From assembly GCF_024189295.1 (NCBI RefSeq), contig NZ_JAIZEN010000001.1:556971-620970 (forward strand): a DNA stretch of 64,000 nt, written 5' to 3'. Under the pieces are notes generated by a model, which had not been told where the DNA came from, did no database searches, and saw only the letters and a list, made by a program, of their open reading frames with translations. This DNA comes from Halobacillus sp. A1 (GTDB lineage Bacteria > Bacillota > Bacilli > Bacillales > Halobacillaceae). How positions within the stretch are numbered: the first letter of the stretch is position 1; every line of letters starts with the position of its first letter. Shown piece by piece: positions 18,631 to 28,080 of this stretch. The translations under genes and the position numbers were made by a program.

Positions 18631-18754
18631 ATTCCTTAGATCATAAACAGTACAGTTTTTCAGTGGCATCGAAAGATGTTAAAGGTGGTTTTAAGAATTT
18701 TTAATCTAATAACATTTAAATATAGCACAAGTCTCTAATTTAGTATTTCTTTAT

Positions 18755-19585
18755 TTAACTTTTTAACCCTGAAGTGGCTTGACTATCCATGATATATTTC
18801 TGAAATATGAAAAATAGGACTACCATTGGTAAAATAGAGATCACTGAAGCTGATAACAACAATGGCCAGTTGATACTATTCGCTGCAATAATATTCCTTA
18901 ACGCAATTTGAAGAGTGTACTGTTCTGGGCTACTAATTACTATAAGTGGCCAAATATAGTCGTTCCACCTCCATTGAAATGAGAATATAGCTAATGTTAC
19001 GATTATTGGTTTTGAAATAGGTAACATAAGTCTGAAAAAAATCTTTCCTTCGCTAGCTCCGTCTATTCGAGCAGATTCTATCAAATCATCAGGGACAGTG
19101 ATGAAAAATTGTCTGAACATAAAAATTCCAGTTGCTGTACTGATAGAAGGAATAATCAATCCTGTCAAACTATCGTATAATCCCAATGACTGAATAATTG
19201 TAAATGTTGGCCCCATTATTACTTCAGTTGGAAGCATCGTTGTAGCAAGTATACACACAAAAAATACACTTAACCATTTGTATTTATATTTTGCTAATGC
19301 AAACCCACACGAAGCACTAGCCAGTATGGTTAAAATGGTTGTAACCACCGTAACTATTGTAGTGTTGATAAAATATCGGACGAAGTTCATTGTGGTCCAT
19401 GCATATTCATAATTATCTAAAGTTGGGTTTTCCGGAAGAAACTTTAACGGATAAGTAAATAACTCACTACCAGGCTTAAATGAACTTAACAATAACCAAA
19501 CGATAGGGAAAATAAATATTAAAACCATCAAATACATAAGACTAGTCAAAAATGTCGAGGAAACTCGATCACTAAATTTGAACAT
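18755..19585 (-). CDS. carbohydrate ABC transporter permease, MalG type (CUT1)
   Basis: A 276-residue inner-membrane permease with six hydrophobic helices and the EAA loop SARIDGASEGKIFFRLMLP that docks the ATPase. The N-terminal part (FIFPIVWLLLSSFKPGSELF) and the ending typical of MalG/AraQ are present. The start at 19585 is chosen because the ATG overlaps the previous stop as TAATG with GGAGAG upstream; an in-frame GTG 12 bases earlier is less likely. It is last in an operon of binding protein, 826-residue protein, MalF-type permease and this gene. No ATPase gene is present; a shared MsmX-like ATPase is expected. Confidence 0.92.
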   Translation of the reverse strand: MFKFSDRVSSTFLTSLMYLMVLIFIFPIVWLLLSSFKPGSELFTYPLKFLPENPTLDNYEYAWTTMNFVRYFINTTIVTVVTTILTILASASCGFALAKYKYKWLSVFFVCILATTMLPTEVIMGPTFTIIQSLGLYDSLTGLIIPSISTATGIFMFRQFFITVPDDLIESARIDGASEGKIFFRLMLPISKPIIVTLAIFSFQWRWNDYIWPLIVISSPEQYTLQIALRNIIAANSINWPLLLSASVISILPMVVLFFIFQKYIMDSQATSGLKS

Positions 19586-20451
19586 TAAACTCTCCACCTC
19601 TTTTCATAGCGTAATTGTATTAGTGCAAAAGTCATTAGCAACACGAAGAGCACCATTGAAGCGGCACTAGCATACCCAATGTCTAGTTTATTAAAACCGG
19701 TTTCATATATATATTGCACTAACATCGTTGTATCTGAACCTGGCCCTCCATCTGTCAATGCTTGTATCAAGGGGAGTTCTTTCATTAAATTAAAAACAGA
19801 CAACAATATAACCATAAAAGAAGTTGGTCTTAAAGCTGGTAAGGTGATATGCCAAAACTTTTGGACAGAGTTTGCCCCATCTATTCTTGCTGCATCATAA
19901 AAGGTTTTGGGGATGTTTACTAAGGCTGATATAAATAACAACATGTTGAATGCTGTACCAATCCACACCGTTGCAAAAAACAACACAATAAATGCTGTCA
20001 CACCACTTGAAGACCATGGGATAGGCTCAAAACCTAAATTTTGAATGACGTAATTCACCAATCCAAAACTTTCACCAAACATCCATCTCCAGATGACCCC
20101 AGCTACTATTGGTGATATTAACCATGGGAAGAAAAAAGCAATTTTTGCAAAACTTTTCCCTTTAGTTTGATTACTCGTAAGTAAAAGTGATACTGCTAGA
20201 GAAACACAATAAGTAAAGGGAACACCTATACCTGCATAAACTAAAGTTCTAAATAATGCACCGTAAAAACTAGAATCTTGAAACAATTCAATATAATTCT
20301 CCAAGCCAATAAAATTTGCGCTAATACCACTATAGTCTGTCAAAGAATAATAAATCCCTATTAACGCTGGGGACATAAAGAAAATCAGAAATAATATAAT
20401 ATTAGTTATTACAAATGTTAATGCCCAAATTTTATTCTTATCTTTAACCAA
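19585..20451 (-). CDS. carbohydrate ABC transporter permease, MalF type (CUT1)
   Basis: A 288-residue permease with six membrane helices and the EAA loop DAARIDGANSVQKFWHITLP. FLIFFMSPALIGIYYSLTDY is the usual first helix of MalF/UgpA-type subunits. The start is TTG at 20451, 8 bases after AAGGAG. It forms the pore with the following MalG-type subunit, with which it overlaps by one base. It sits between the 826-residue protein and the second permease. Confidence 0.92.
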   Translation of the reverse strand: MVKDKNKIWALTFVITNIILFLIFFMSPALIGIYYSLTDYSGISANFIGLENYIELFQDSSFYGALFRTLVYAGIGVPFTYCVSLAVSLLLTSNQTKGKSFAKIAFFFPWLISPIVAGVIWRWMFGESFGLVNYVIQNLGFEPIPWSSSGVTAFIVLFFATVWIGTAFNMLLFISALVNIPKTFYDAARIDGANSVQKFWHITLPALRPTSFMVILLSVFNLMKELPLIQALTDGGPGSDTTMLVQYIYETGFNKLDIGYASAASMVLFVLLMTFALIQLRYEKRWRV

Positions 20452-20478
20452 TTTTCCATCTCCTTCCCTGATGTTCCA

Positions 20479-22959
20479 CTAGTTAATAGTGAAAAAATCT
20501 GTTTTTATTTCATAACCTGCTTTATATTCTATTTTTTCACCGTTAACTATTAAATTATCTGTCCTATTCACTTCTATGGGACCATGTTCAAAGTCCACAT
20601 ATGAGAACTCTTCATGTTTCTTATTATTTATTGAAGAAGATTGCATAAGTTCTATGAACTTATCAAATGATTCTATTTCTTGTTTAGAAGAACACCTAAC
20701 CAGAATAAATTGATTTTTTCCATATGATCTTAATTCTCTATGAGCAATAGCTTTTTCATTTTTTATTTCGTATCCGTTATTGAAATACATCCCGATGTAA
20801 CCTTCACCTTCTCTTAGAAAAATCCAGTTGCCTACTTTATGAATTTGATCTAACTTCCAAAAGGGTAGGTAAGCATGAACAAAATCTAAATCATCCTTGA
20901 GAAGTTTGTACTTTATTGTCATTACATTTTTGAATTGATGTAAAGAGGGACAACGTCCATTTCCCGCCCAGAAACTTGGTCTATTTTCTCCACTAAACAC
21001 ATATTCCCCTGGATGGTTGATCCATAATGTTGTATTATCCTCTCCTACCGAAACATTCATGACATGCTGTTGATGTCCCTTTTCATAAGCACTGAAATTT
21101 ATAGCACTTGAAAGGGAATAATCTTTAGTTTTATAATTATAAGAATAAACTTGTTTTATCCCTTGTACATATTCCGCTAAAAGAGCTTTGTTACTTGGTA
21201 ATTTGACCAAATGTTCAAGTTCAGGAGGATTATAAGTTGATAAGCAAAACCAAACAGTGGAACGTAGAGAATGGTTTAAATATCCTTCTCCCCATAAAAT
21301 ATAAGTGGTGTTTGCAATTTCACTAGTCTCCATAGCTTTTAAGTCATGCTCATACACTCTTCCATATGTGGAAGCCATTGTTTTTCCGTGGAGATTAATA
21401 GCGATTATCCTGAAAGTGAAATCTAAAGCACGTTTAGCTAGATCCTTTATTTCATTATCTGGAGCAGCTTCATATAAACTATAAAATCCTATCAAATCAA
21501 TAGGTAAATAGGTTGTTGAATTCCATTCAGCAAATCCATATTTGAAAAATATATCAAACCATTCCAACAATCTTTTTTTTCCTAATTCATATTGCTCTTC
21601 CCCTGTTTTACCACTTACTTTAAATGTTTTATCGGGTACCATATAACCTGCAAGATATTGGGACACATGAAATAAAAAAGCATGATTTTCACTAAAGTAC
21701 CACATTACATCATTTCCTGGTTCATCAATCCAATATCTAAAATTCAGTGCAATTTTTTCGATTTCTTCTAAGGAGTCCTTAGGGAAATAGTCTTTTCTTG
21801 ATATAGCAATAGCTAGTAAGGGAGCTAATCGAAAGTCGGCACAATCTTTCTTTTGAGAAATTTCATCAAAACAACTATATATAGCTGTTTTTGTTTTTTG
21901 GTCAAATTCTCCTTTACTTACCAGTCTTGCGATGCCAGTATTTAAATCATTTTTTTCTAATGTGGCAAAATAATTTATAGCTTCCTGTTTTCTGTTTTTT
22001 AAATTTAAACTTTTAATTTGTGGAAAGTTATCTTGATCATATAGAGAAACCACTAATTTTCTAAAGATATACGCTCCGTTGCCAATACATAAACCAACAT
22101 CAAAAGAAGTAAGCCCTTCTGTGTTAAAATTTGTAGTCTTGCCAAAATTAATCTCGTTAATGTGCTTGGAGTTTAGGTTGATTTTTAAGTGATTAGTTTG
22201 GCCTTCGTGGCTTTTAAATACTGGGTTTGCCATATCAGCAGCATTTACTTTGACATACAACTTCTCAAATATCTCAGGGTTTCTTGTAGAAGCAAGTTTA
22301 ATGTCCTCACTTGCAAAAGTGTCTTTCGTGAAATATAAACTATCTAAATATGCTTCCGCACGCTTAACAGTTTCTACTGGTTGATTGATAGATATATAAC
22401 CCTCAAAAGGGTAGTCTCCCATGTATTTAAGCTGAAAATAATAGTTAACATCTCTCTCTGCAAGATCATCAAAGCCTACCACGATTTCATTAGTACCTTT
22501 TTGAAGGTGTAATTCAACTTCACGAGACGTTGGTATGTTTCTGGTAAAAGGTGAAAAGTTCACTTGCGGTTCACCGTTCACCCATATTTTCACTCCGCCA
22601 CAGGTAGTTAAGATGAATGGATGAACTGTTTCTTTGCTTGTTGCTTCTACAAACGTCTTAGCAAAGGTAGCCATGGTATGCGGTGTAGAAATAAAAGTTG
22701 AAAATTCTACGCGAGGATTTTCGAACGGGAAATATATACGATTAAACATGCTATGATCTTCTGGATATTCAAGTTCTTCTCTATACTGTAAAAATTGCTT
22801 TCTAACTGGGTATTCTACTTGTACATACTCCTCTGTTAAATTTACCGGTTCATTAAAAGTATCTGGAGTTGATGAGAATGGGGTCAAGTCAGGTTCCGAA
22901 TAGACCCACCTATTTATGGATTGATTTTGATTGATCTGAAAATTATATTTATTGACCAT
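20479..22959 (-). CDS. large uncharacterised protein of a sugar-uptake operon, possible (alpha/alpha) toroid glycan enzyme
   Basis: An 826-residue soluble protein without signal peptide or membrane segment, so cytosolic. The ATG at 22959 is used because AAGAGG lies 7 bases upstream. I do not recognise the family. Residues about 60-190 look like a beta-sandwich with a sugar-binding feel (VKIWVNGEPQVNFSPFTRN, then ELHLQKGTNEIVVGFDD). The middle, about 310-590, is helical with repeated aromatic motifs (MWYFSENHAFLFHVSQYL, GFAEWNSTTYLPIDLIGFY, STYGRVYEHDLKAMET), like the helical toroids of polysaccharide lyases and glycosidases. The C-terminal 240 residues are beta-rich (NHPGEYVFSGENRPSFWAGN). 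Candidate catalytic residues are in SENHAF, EWNS and YGRVYEHD. Placed between binding protein and permeases, it probably degrades the imported oligosaccharide inside the cell. Function is inference. Confidence 0.75.
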   Translation of the reverse strand: MVNKYNFQINQNQSINRWVYSEPDLTPFSSTPDTFNEPVNLTEEYVQVEYPVRKQFLQYREELEYPEDHSMFNRIYFPFENPRVEFSTFISTPHTMATFAKTFVEATSKETVHPFILTTCGGVKIWVNGEPQVNFSPFTRNIPTSREVELHLQKGTNEIVVGFDDLAERDVNYYFQLKYMGDYPFEGYISINQPVETVKRAEAYLDSLYFTKDTFASEDIKLASTRNPEIFEKLYVKVNAADMANPVFKSHEGQTNHLKINLNSKHINEINFGKTTNFNTEGLTSFDVGLCIGNGAYIFRKLVVSLYDQDNFPQIKSLNLKNRKQEAINYFATLEKNDLNTGIARLVSKGEFDQKTKTAIYSCFDEISQKKDCADFRLAPLLAIAISRKDYFPKDSLEEIEKIALNFRYWIDEPGNDVMWYFSENHAFLFHVSQYLAGYMVPDKTFKVSGKTGEEQYELGKKRLLEWFDIFFKYGFAEWNSTTYLPIDLIGFYSLYEAAPDNEIKDLAKRALDFTFRIIAINLHGKTMASTYGRVYEHDLKAMETSEIANTTYILWGEGYLNHSLRSTVWFCLSTYNPPELEHLVKLPSNKALLAEYVQGIKQVYSYNYKTKDYSLSSAINFSAYEKGHQQHVMNVSVGEDNTTLWINHPGEYVFSGENRPSFWAGNGRCPSLHQFKNVMTIKYKLLKDDLDFVHAYLPFWKLDQIHKVGNWIFLREGEGYIGMYFNNGYEIKNEKAIAHRELRSYGKNQFILVRCSSKQEIESFDKFIELMQSSSINNKKHEEFSYVDFEHGPIEVNRTDNLIVNGEKIEYKAGYEIKTDFFTIN

Positions 22960-23022
22960 TTTAAGACCTCTTTTCATATTTAAAATTTTATCCCGAACCT
23001 CTGGTAGATTCGGGATAAATAT

Positions 23023-24264
23023 TTATTTTTCTCCATACACTTCTGTGTAAGTAGCAGTAGTTTCTTCTAATGCCTCATCTATAGTCTGATCACCGTTTAA
23101 AACTGATATTACTTGTTCTTTTAAAACATTTTGGGCGTTACCTTCAGCAGTTAATTGCTTTCCATTCATCTCAGTTTTCATATAAGCAGACACTGGAGGA
23201 GAAGCTTTGATTTCATTTTGGTAAAGCTCATAACTTTCTTGCGCCACATCGTATTGAATATCAGTGTCATTAACAACTGGAAGATAACCACCTAATTTAG
23301 CCAATTCTTCGTAATTCTCCTTTTGATATAGCCACTCTATAAATTTCTTAGTTTCTTCTTCGTTTCCTGTGCCTTCAAAACCTAATGTGAAATTTCCTCC
23401 TAAATTGGTGGCCCTAGTTTCTTCATAAGGCATGTAAACTGACTTCCACTCAAAATCTTTGATGTTCTCTGAAAAGTCTTTTAACTGCCAACTTCCAGAC
23501 ATGTATGCCGCTACTCTCCCGCTTTTGAACATTGCAGTAGCATCTTCTCCAGACGTCCAAACTGATTTGGGCATTGTCGTGTTATCATTGATATCAACAA
23601 AGTATTCTAATCCTTCCTTAGTTTCTTCGTTGGTCGTATATCCTCCCTCGTCATTAGGAACAAACCCGTTACTCCCGAATTGGTATAACATTGATTGGAG
23701 TCGATGTTCTGATCCATCCATTACAAAACCATATCTTGCGTTAGTTTTTTCCACTACTTCATTAACCGAATCAACGAATGTATCCCAAGTCCAGGTATCT
23801 TCTTCATTGGTTGGAAAGGAAACTCCGGCTTCTTCAAATAAATCTTTATTAACGAACAATCCAACAGCTGTTAAATCTAATGGAAGAGCTTTTGTTTCGT
23901 CATCAACTTTGATAGGTAGGTTTTCATCAATGTCCAAGCTTTTATTAATCTCAGATAGGTCCATCAAGCTATCCTTCCATAAAGGAGAAAGGCTTGTTGT
24001 TCTTACAAGTTCTGGAGGGTTATCATCACGGACCATATTGGATATCCTCGTAGACATATCTGCATATGGCACTTCTACTACTTTAATAGTTACGTCATTT
24101 TCATCGCTATACTTTTTTGCCATAGTTGAAATGGCATTCCCTTCGACATTATCACCTGATACTAAAAATTCTATTTCCTCTTTACTACCCTCACTCTGAT
24201 TACCGCAAGCTGTAGCAACTAACATCAGTAACAAAATAATGACAGCCAGACTAATTTTTCTCAT
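23023..24264 (-). CDS. extracellular sugar-binding lipoprotein (CUT1 ABC transporter)
   Basis: A 413-residue solute-binding protein. A lipoprotein signal (MRKISLAVIILLLMLVATAC, cysteine 20 lipidated) precedes a type-1 extracellular binding fold. Conserved parts include ARYGFVMDGSEHR, MFKSGRVAAYMSGSWQL and the FTLGFEGTGNEEETKKFIEW segment. The protein is acidic, fitting a salty exterior. It is first in the minus-strand operon, with GGAAGGGG before the ATG and a cre site about 50-60 bases upstream. It captures the sugar for the two permeases. The ligand is not evident; gene neighbours suggest an oligosaccharide, glycoside or cyclitol derivative. Confidence 0.93.
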   Translation of the reverse strand: MRKISLAVIILLLMLVATACGNQSEGSKEEIEFLVSGDNVEGNAISTMAKKYSDENDVTIKVVEVPYADMSTRISNMVRDDNPPELVRTTSLSPLWKDSLMDLSEINKSLDIDENLPIKVDDETKALPLDLTAVGLFVNKDLFEEAGVSFPTNEEDTWTWDTFVDSVNEVVEKTNARYGFVMDGSEHRLQSMLYQFGSNGFVPNDEGGYTTNEETKEGLEYFVDINDNTTMPKSVWTSGEDATAMFKSGRVAAYMSGSWQLKDFSENIKDFEWKSVYMPYEETRATNLGGNFTLGFEGTGNEEETKKFIEWLYQKENYEELAKLGGYLPVVNDTDIQYDVAQESYELYQNEIKASPPVSAYMKTEMNGKQLTAEGNAQNVLKEQVISVLNGDQTIDEALEETTATYTEVYGEK

Positions 24265-24313
24265 TTAAATTCCCCTTCCTAAATTAATTTTGAAAGTTCA
24301 TTCGTAAAAATAA

Positions 24314-24327
24314 GTAAAGCGCTTTCT
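24314..24327 (-). promoter_or_regulatory. cre-like site upstream of the sugar ABC operon
   Basis: The core AAAGCGCTTT (24316-24325) is a perfect palindrome fitting the CcpA operator; the flanks (AGAAAGCGCTTTAC on the minus strand) leave two mismatches to TGWAANCGNTNWCA. It lies 50-60 bases upstream of the binding-protein start, near where its promoter should be. Confidence 0.65.
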
Positions 24328-24760
24328 TGGGATAAATATATATTTTTTTCTGAAAATAGTCTTATTAGTTTCGGAATGATATTCTCATATTCGGAAATAG
24401 TTATGGTGGATTGAATAAACTAAAAAATTTATCAAGGAAGAGAAGGATATGAGAACCTTTACCACAACTTTTATACATAAATGAGCATTGACCTATTTCC
24501 ATTCTTTTAATAATTAATTGCAATAAAAGAAATTATACTATCTAACCTACTTCATTGTAAAAATAGTTTTACAAATATTTAGTCAATATCAACCAGAGTA
24601 AATCAATTTATTTCAAACATAAACCTTACTACGAAAGTTTTATTTTTTGAGAAACGAACAAAATAATATTTATAATTTTCTGAAAAAATATGGTTGTATA
24701 AGACTTATTAATGTGCTACATTTTCGTTTAAACAAAAAGAATAGGTCAGGAGGTTTCATA
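24328..24760. other. divergent intergenic region between ABC operon and glycerate kinase
   Basis: AT-rich, no convincing gene. It must contain the promoters of both divergent operons. An open frame runs into the glycerate kinase from 24647, but its first 38 codons lack a ribosome site and read like non-coding sequence. I see no clear operator besides the cre site. Confidence 0.5.
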
Positions 24761-25897
24761 TTGAAGATTGTAATAGCGCCAGATTCCTTTAAAGGAAGTA
24801 TTCATTCTACTCAAGCTGCTAAAATCATAGCGAGCGCGTTCCATTCTGTAAGCTCGGATGTAGAAACCATTCAGAAGCCAATGGCTGATGGTGGAGAAGG
24901 GACGCTTGAGGCCATCTTAAACGCTGGCAACAGTGGAAAAATTCATTTTAATTGCAAAGGACCATTAGGAGAAGCTTCAAGTAGTTGGTATGTAGAGACT
25001 GGAGAACATACTGCAGTGATAGAAAGTGCTAATATTGCAGGTTTACCTATGGTTCCGGAAGAAAAGAGAAACCCTGATAAAACAACCACCTATGGGATTG
25101 GGGAAGCCATCAAACATGCCCTGAATCGTGGGAAAACCGAGCTCATTATTGCCATTGGTGGTAGTTCCACCAATGATGGAGGACTTGGGATGCTTCAAGC
25201 TCTTGGTATGAGAGCACTTGACCGTAAAGGAGAGGAAGTGGGTATTTATGGAGAGGGGGTTTTGGAGATAGAATCCCTCGACTTTTCAAAACTAGATAAG
25301 AGGCTTAAGAAGGTTACTATCCGTGTGGCTTCGGATGTGGATAATCCTTTAACCGGATCTACAGGGGCTAGTATAATATATGGCCCCCAAAAAGGAGCAA
25401 CAGTTTCACAAGTTAATAGTTATGATCAAGCTTTAGAATATTATGGTCGTCTTGTGGAAAAAGCGTGTGGAAAATCCATTCGTAAGCACAAAGGTGCAGG
25501 GGCTGCTGGGGGGCTGGGTTTTGCTTTCTTATCTATTGGAGGGGAGATACATTCGGGAGCAAAACTCATAGCGGATTCTATCGGCTTGACTGAATCCATA
25601 CAGATAGCTGATGTAGTTGTCACTGGGGAAGGAAAGAGTGATGAGCAAACATTGTACGGCAAAGCTCCAGGGTATATTGCTAAATTAGCGCAACAATATG
25701 AGAAACCTACTATTTTGATTTCGGGAAGTCAAGAAGGTAGTATGGAAAAATTGAATCAACTATTTGTAGGATGTTTTTCCATTATTCCCGCCCCAATGTC
25801 TTTACATGAATGTATAACCCACGCCCCGGATAATTTGTATCATACTGCCTGCCAGGTAGCACGTCTTACCACTCTAAAGAGTTTCTTAAGTGACTGA
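24761..25897 (+). CDS. glycerate kinase (GlxK/GarK family)
   Basis: A 378-residue glycerate kinase of the bacterial type-1 family. It phosphorylates D-glycerate, usually to 2-phosphoglycerate, feeding glycolysis. The TTG start at 24761 has AGGAGG 6-7 bases upstream and gives the diagnostic N-terminus KIVIAPDSFKGSIHSTQAA. Other signatures are PMADGGEGTLEAI, IGGSSTNDGGLGMLQALG, DVDNPLTG, GAAGGLGFAFL and VVTGEGKSDEQT. It is the first gene facing away from the ABC operon and precedes an AraC regulator. Its presence says that the sugar pathway encoded here yields glycerate or a close precursor. Confidence 0.93.
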   Translation: MKIVIAPDSFKGSIHSTQAAKIIASAFHSVSSDVETIQKPMADGGEGTLEAILNAGNSGKIHFNCKGPLGEASSSWYVETGEHTAVIESANIAGLPMVPEEKRNPDKTTTYGIGEAIKHALNRGKTELIIAIGGSSTNDGGLGMLQALGMRALDRKGEEVGIYGEGVLEIESLDFSKLDKRLKKVTIRVASDVDNPLTGSTGASIIYGPQKGATVSQVNSYDQALEYYGRLVEKACGKSIRKHKGAGAAGGLGFAFLSIGGEIHSGAKLIADSIGLTESIQIADVVVTGEGKSDEQTLYGKAPGYIAKLAQQYEKPTILISGSQEGSMEKLNQLFVGCFSIIPAPMSLHECITHAPDNLYHTACQVARLTTLKSFLSD

Positions 25898-25966
25898 GTA
25901 TGGAGTTGCTTCTTTTCAACGGGGATCTATTGAGTATGCTATAAATTAAGTAGAGGAGTGAATAAA

Positions 25967-26782
25967 ATGTATGAAGGAGTTATTAGTAAACATGCTGGCA
26001 TTATTTCTTTATATGAAAGTAAACATAACGAGAGAGATGTAGTCAAGTCACACTTTCATAAAACCCACCAGATTTTGTACATACTGGAAGGTAAGGGGAG
26101 TTGCAAGTTAAAAAATTTTGATCATGAAATAGTGCGAGACAGTTTTATTATAATTCCTCCCCTTACTGAACACTCAATAGTTGTCCAATCTAAAATGACA
26201 ATTTTAGTGCTTGAATTTGACTCCACTGCATTAAGTGGTGATGTCCAGCAACAATTGATTCCTTTTGTATTCAAGGAAGCTTACGTTTATAAGTTGAATA
26301 CATTTGACAGTAGTGAACTTCGCCAACTCCTTCGGAAAATGCTGTATGAACAGTCTCATGGTGATAATTTTTGGATATTAGCATTAAAAGTTTATATGGT
26401 AGAATTACTTTTTACAATTGGACGTTCCCATAAGAATAACTCTCAAATGGATACGAATTCCCTACGTGCTGAACAAATACGATACTATATTGATACCCGG
26501 TATTTTGATATCAAGAATGCAGAAGATATAGCAACGAGAATGGGAATGAGTACACGTTATATGCAAAGTATTTTTAATGAATATTATGGTAGCACACCTA
26601 TACAATATTTAACGGAAGTTCGACTCGGTTTAGTAAAACAACTTTTGCTTGAAACAGAAAAAGATATTGTATCGATTTGCTTTGAAGTGGGTTTCGAGTC
26701 ACTCTCCACTTTTTATCGATTATTCAAGAAAAATATTGGTGTCCCCCCAAATATGTATCGTACTACTCATCAAAGTATATGA
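25967..26782 (+). CDS. AraC-family transcriptional regulator with cupin sensor domain
   Basis: A 271-residue regulator. The N-terminal half is a cupin sensor (KSHFHKTHQILYILEGKGSC, FIIIPPLTEHSI); the C-terminal 100 residues are two helix-turn-helix units (AEDIATRMGMSTRYMQSIFN and VSICFEVGFESLSTFYRLFK). The ATG at 25967 is preferred over a GTG 9 bases upstream because GAGGAG is correctly spaced from it. It lies between glycerate kinase and the oxidoreductase genes, so it probably activates one or both divergent operons in response to the sugar or an intermediate. Confidence 0.88.
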   Translation: MYEGVISKHAGIISLYESKHNERDVVKSHFHKTHQILYILEGKGSCKLKNFDHEIVRDSFIIIPPLTEHSIVVQSKMTILVLEFDSTALSGDVQQQLIPFVFKEAYVYKLNTFDSSELRQLLRKMLYEQSHGDNFWILALKVYMVELLFTIGRSHKNNSQMDTNSLRAEQIRYYIDTRYFDIKNAEDIATRMGMSTRYMQSIFNEYYGSTPIQYLTEVRLGLVKQLLLETEKDIVSICFEVGFESLSTFYRLFKKNIGVPPNMYRTTHQSI

Positions 26783-26914
26783 ATCGCTAAACAAACTTCC
26801 TTGAATAGATAATTATAAAATCATTTCCGAAATTGATAATTCATTTCCTCATTTAATAAGACAACGTTTTCAATAGCGTTTAATCTGGACTTACTTTAAT
26901 AGAGGGGTGATTAT

Positions 26915-28066
26915 ATGAGTACACATAATATTGGAATTATTATGAACGGCGTCACAGGGCGCATGGGAACTAGGCAACATTTAATTCGTTCTATAGTTGC
27001 AATACGTAATCAAGGAGGGGTCTCTCTTGGTAATGGAGATTACATTATGCCAGATCCTATCCTTGTGGGCCGGAATGAAGAAAAGTTAAGGAAACTTGCT
27101 GAAGAACATTCCATTCAGCGCTGGACGACAAACCTGGGAGAAGCTCTCGCGGATGAGAACAATACGATTTACTTTGATTCGCAAACTACCTCCCTTCGAG
27201 AAGAAGCTATAAAACAGGCTATTGAAGCAAATAAGCATATTTATTGTGAAAAGCCAACAGCCACTTCATTAGAAAGTTCTTTAAGGTTAGCCAAGTTAGC
27301 AAAAGAAGCTGGTGTTAAAAACGGGGTAGTCCAGGATAAATTGTTTCTGCCAGGTGTTATGAAATTAAAAAGATTAATTGATGCAGGTTTCTTTGGCGAC
27401 ATCCTGTCAGTACGAATGGAATTCGGTTATTGGGTATTTGAAGGAGACTGGCAAGAAGGTCAACGTCCATCTTGGAATTATAAAGAGGAACAAGGCGGAG
27501 GAATTGTTGTAGACATGTTCCCTCACTGGCGTTATGTTCTTGATCACTTATTCGGTTCAATCCAATCATTATCAGCTGTTACGGCTACACACATAAACAG
27601 CCGCGTGGATGAAGAAGGAAGTACTTATAATGCTACAGCTGACGATGCCTCCTACGCTATCTTTGAACTTAACAACGGTATCATTGCCAGTGTGAATTCA
27701 TCTTGGGCGGTTCGTGTTGATCGGGATGACCTTTTGACTATTCAAGTGGATGGGACAGAGGGCAGCGCTGTAGCTGGACTTCGAGGGTGTAAAACCCAAC
27801 ATCGTGTGAATACCCCTAAACCAGTTTGGAATCCGGACATTGAAAATATTATTGACTTCCAAGACCAATGGGTAGAAGTACCAGACAATCAACTATTCGA
27901 AAATGCCTTTAAAATTCAATGGGAAATGTTTTTAAAGCATGTTCATCATGATGAAGTTTTCCCATGGGATTTGCTTGAAGGAGCTAAAGGAACCCAACTG
28001 GCCGAATTAGGTTTACAGTCATCCAAGGAACGCCGCTGGCTTGATGTCCCAAATTTAAATGTGTGA
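26915..28066 (+). CDS. Gfo/Idh/MocA-family oxidoreductase (first of three in the cluster)
   Basis: A 383-residue NAD(P)-binding oxidoreductase. The dinucleotide motif is the less usual NGVTGRMGTRQHL, followed by HIYCEKPTATSLESS with the family lysine and GGGIVVDMFPHWRYVLDHLF, where the D-x3-H pair is present. Members with this N-terminus are larger than IolG types and in my knowledge often sit beside DUF993 genes, as here: the DUF993 gene overlaps its end. It likely oxidises a hydroxyl of a sugar, sugar acid or cyclitol to a ketone, or works in reverse. The substrate is unknown. Confidence 0.85.
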   Translation: MSTHNIGIIMNGVTGRMGTRQHLIRSIVAIRNQGGVSLGNGDYIMPDPILVGRNEEKLRKLAEEHSIQRWTTNLGEALADENNTIYFDSQTTSLREEAIKQAIEANKHIYCEKPTATSLESSLRLAKLAKEAGVKNGVVQDKLFLPGVMKLKRLIDAGFFGDILSVRMEFGYWVFEGDWQEGQRPSWNYKEEQGGGIVVDMFPHWRYVLDHLFGSIQSLSAVTATHINSRVDEEGSTYNATADDASYAIFELNNGIIASVNSSWAVRVDRDDLLTIQVDGTEGSAVAGLRGCKTQHRVNTPKPVWNPDIENIIDFQDQWVEVPDNQLFENAFKIQWEMFLKHVHHDEVFPWDLLEGAKGTQLAELGLQSSKERRWLDVPNLNV

Positions 28067-28080
28067 AGGAGGTTATGAGT

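Noticed and set aside
23459..24199. 246-codon plus-strand frame
   Set aside because: Lies wholly antisense to the sugar-binding lipoprotein gene; Ser/Thr/Leu-rich shadow of an acidic protein.
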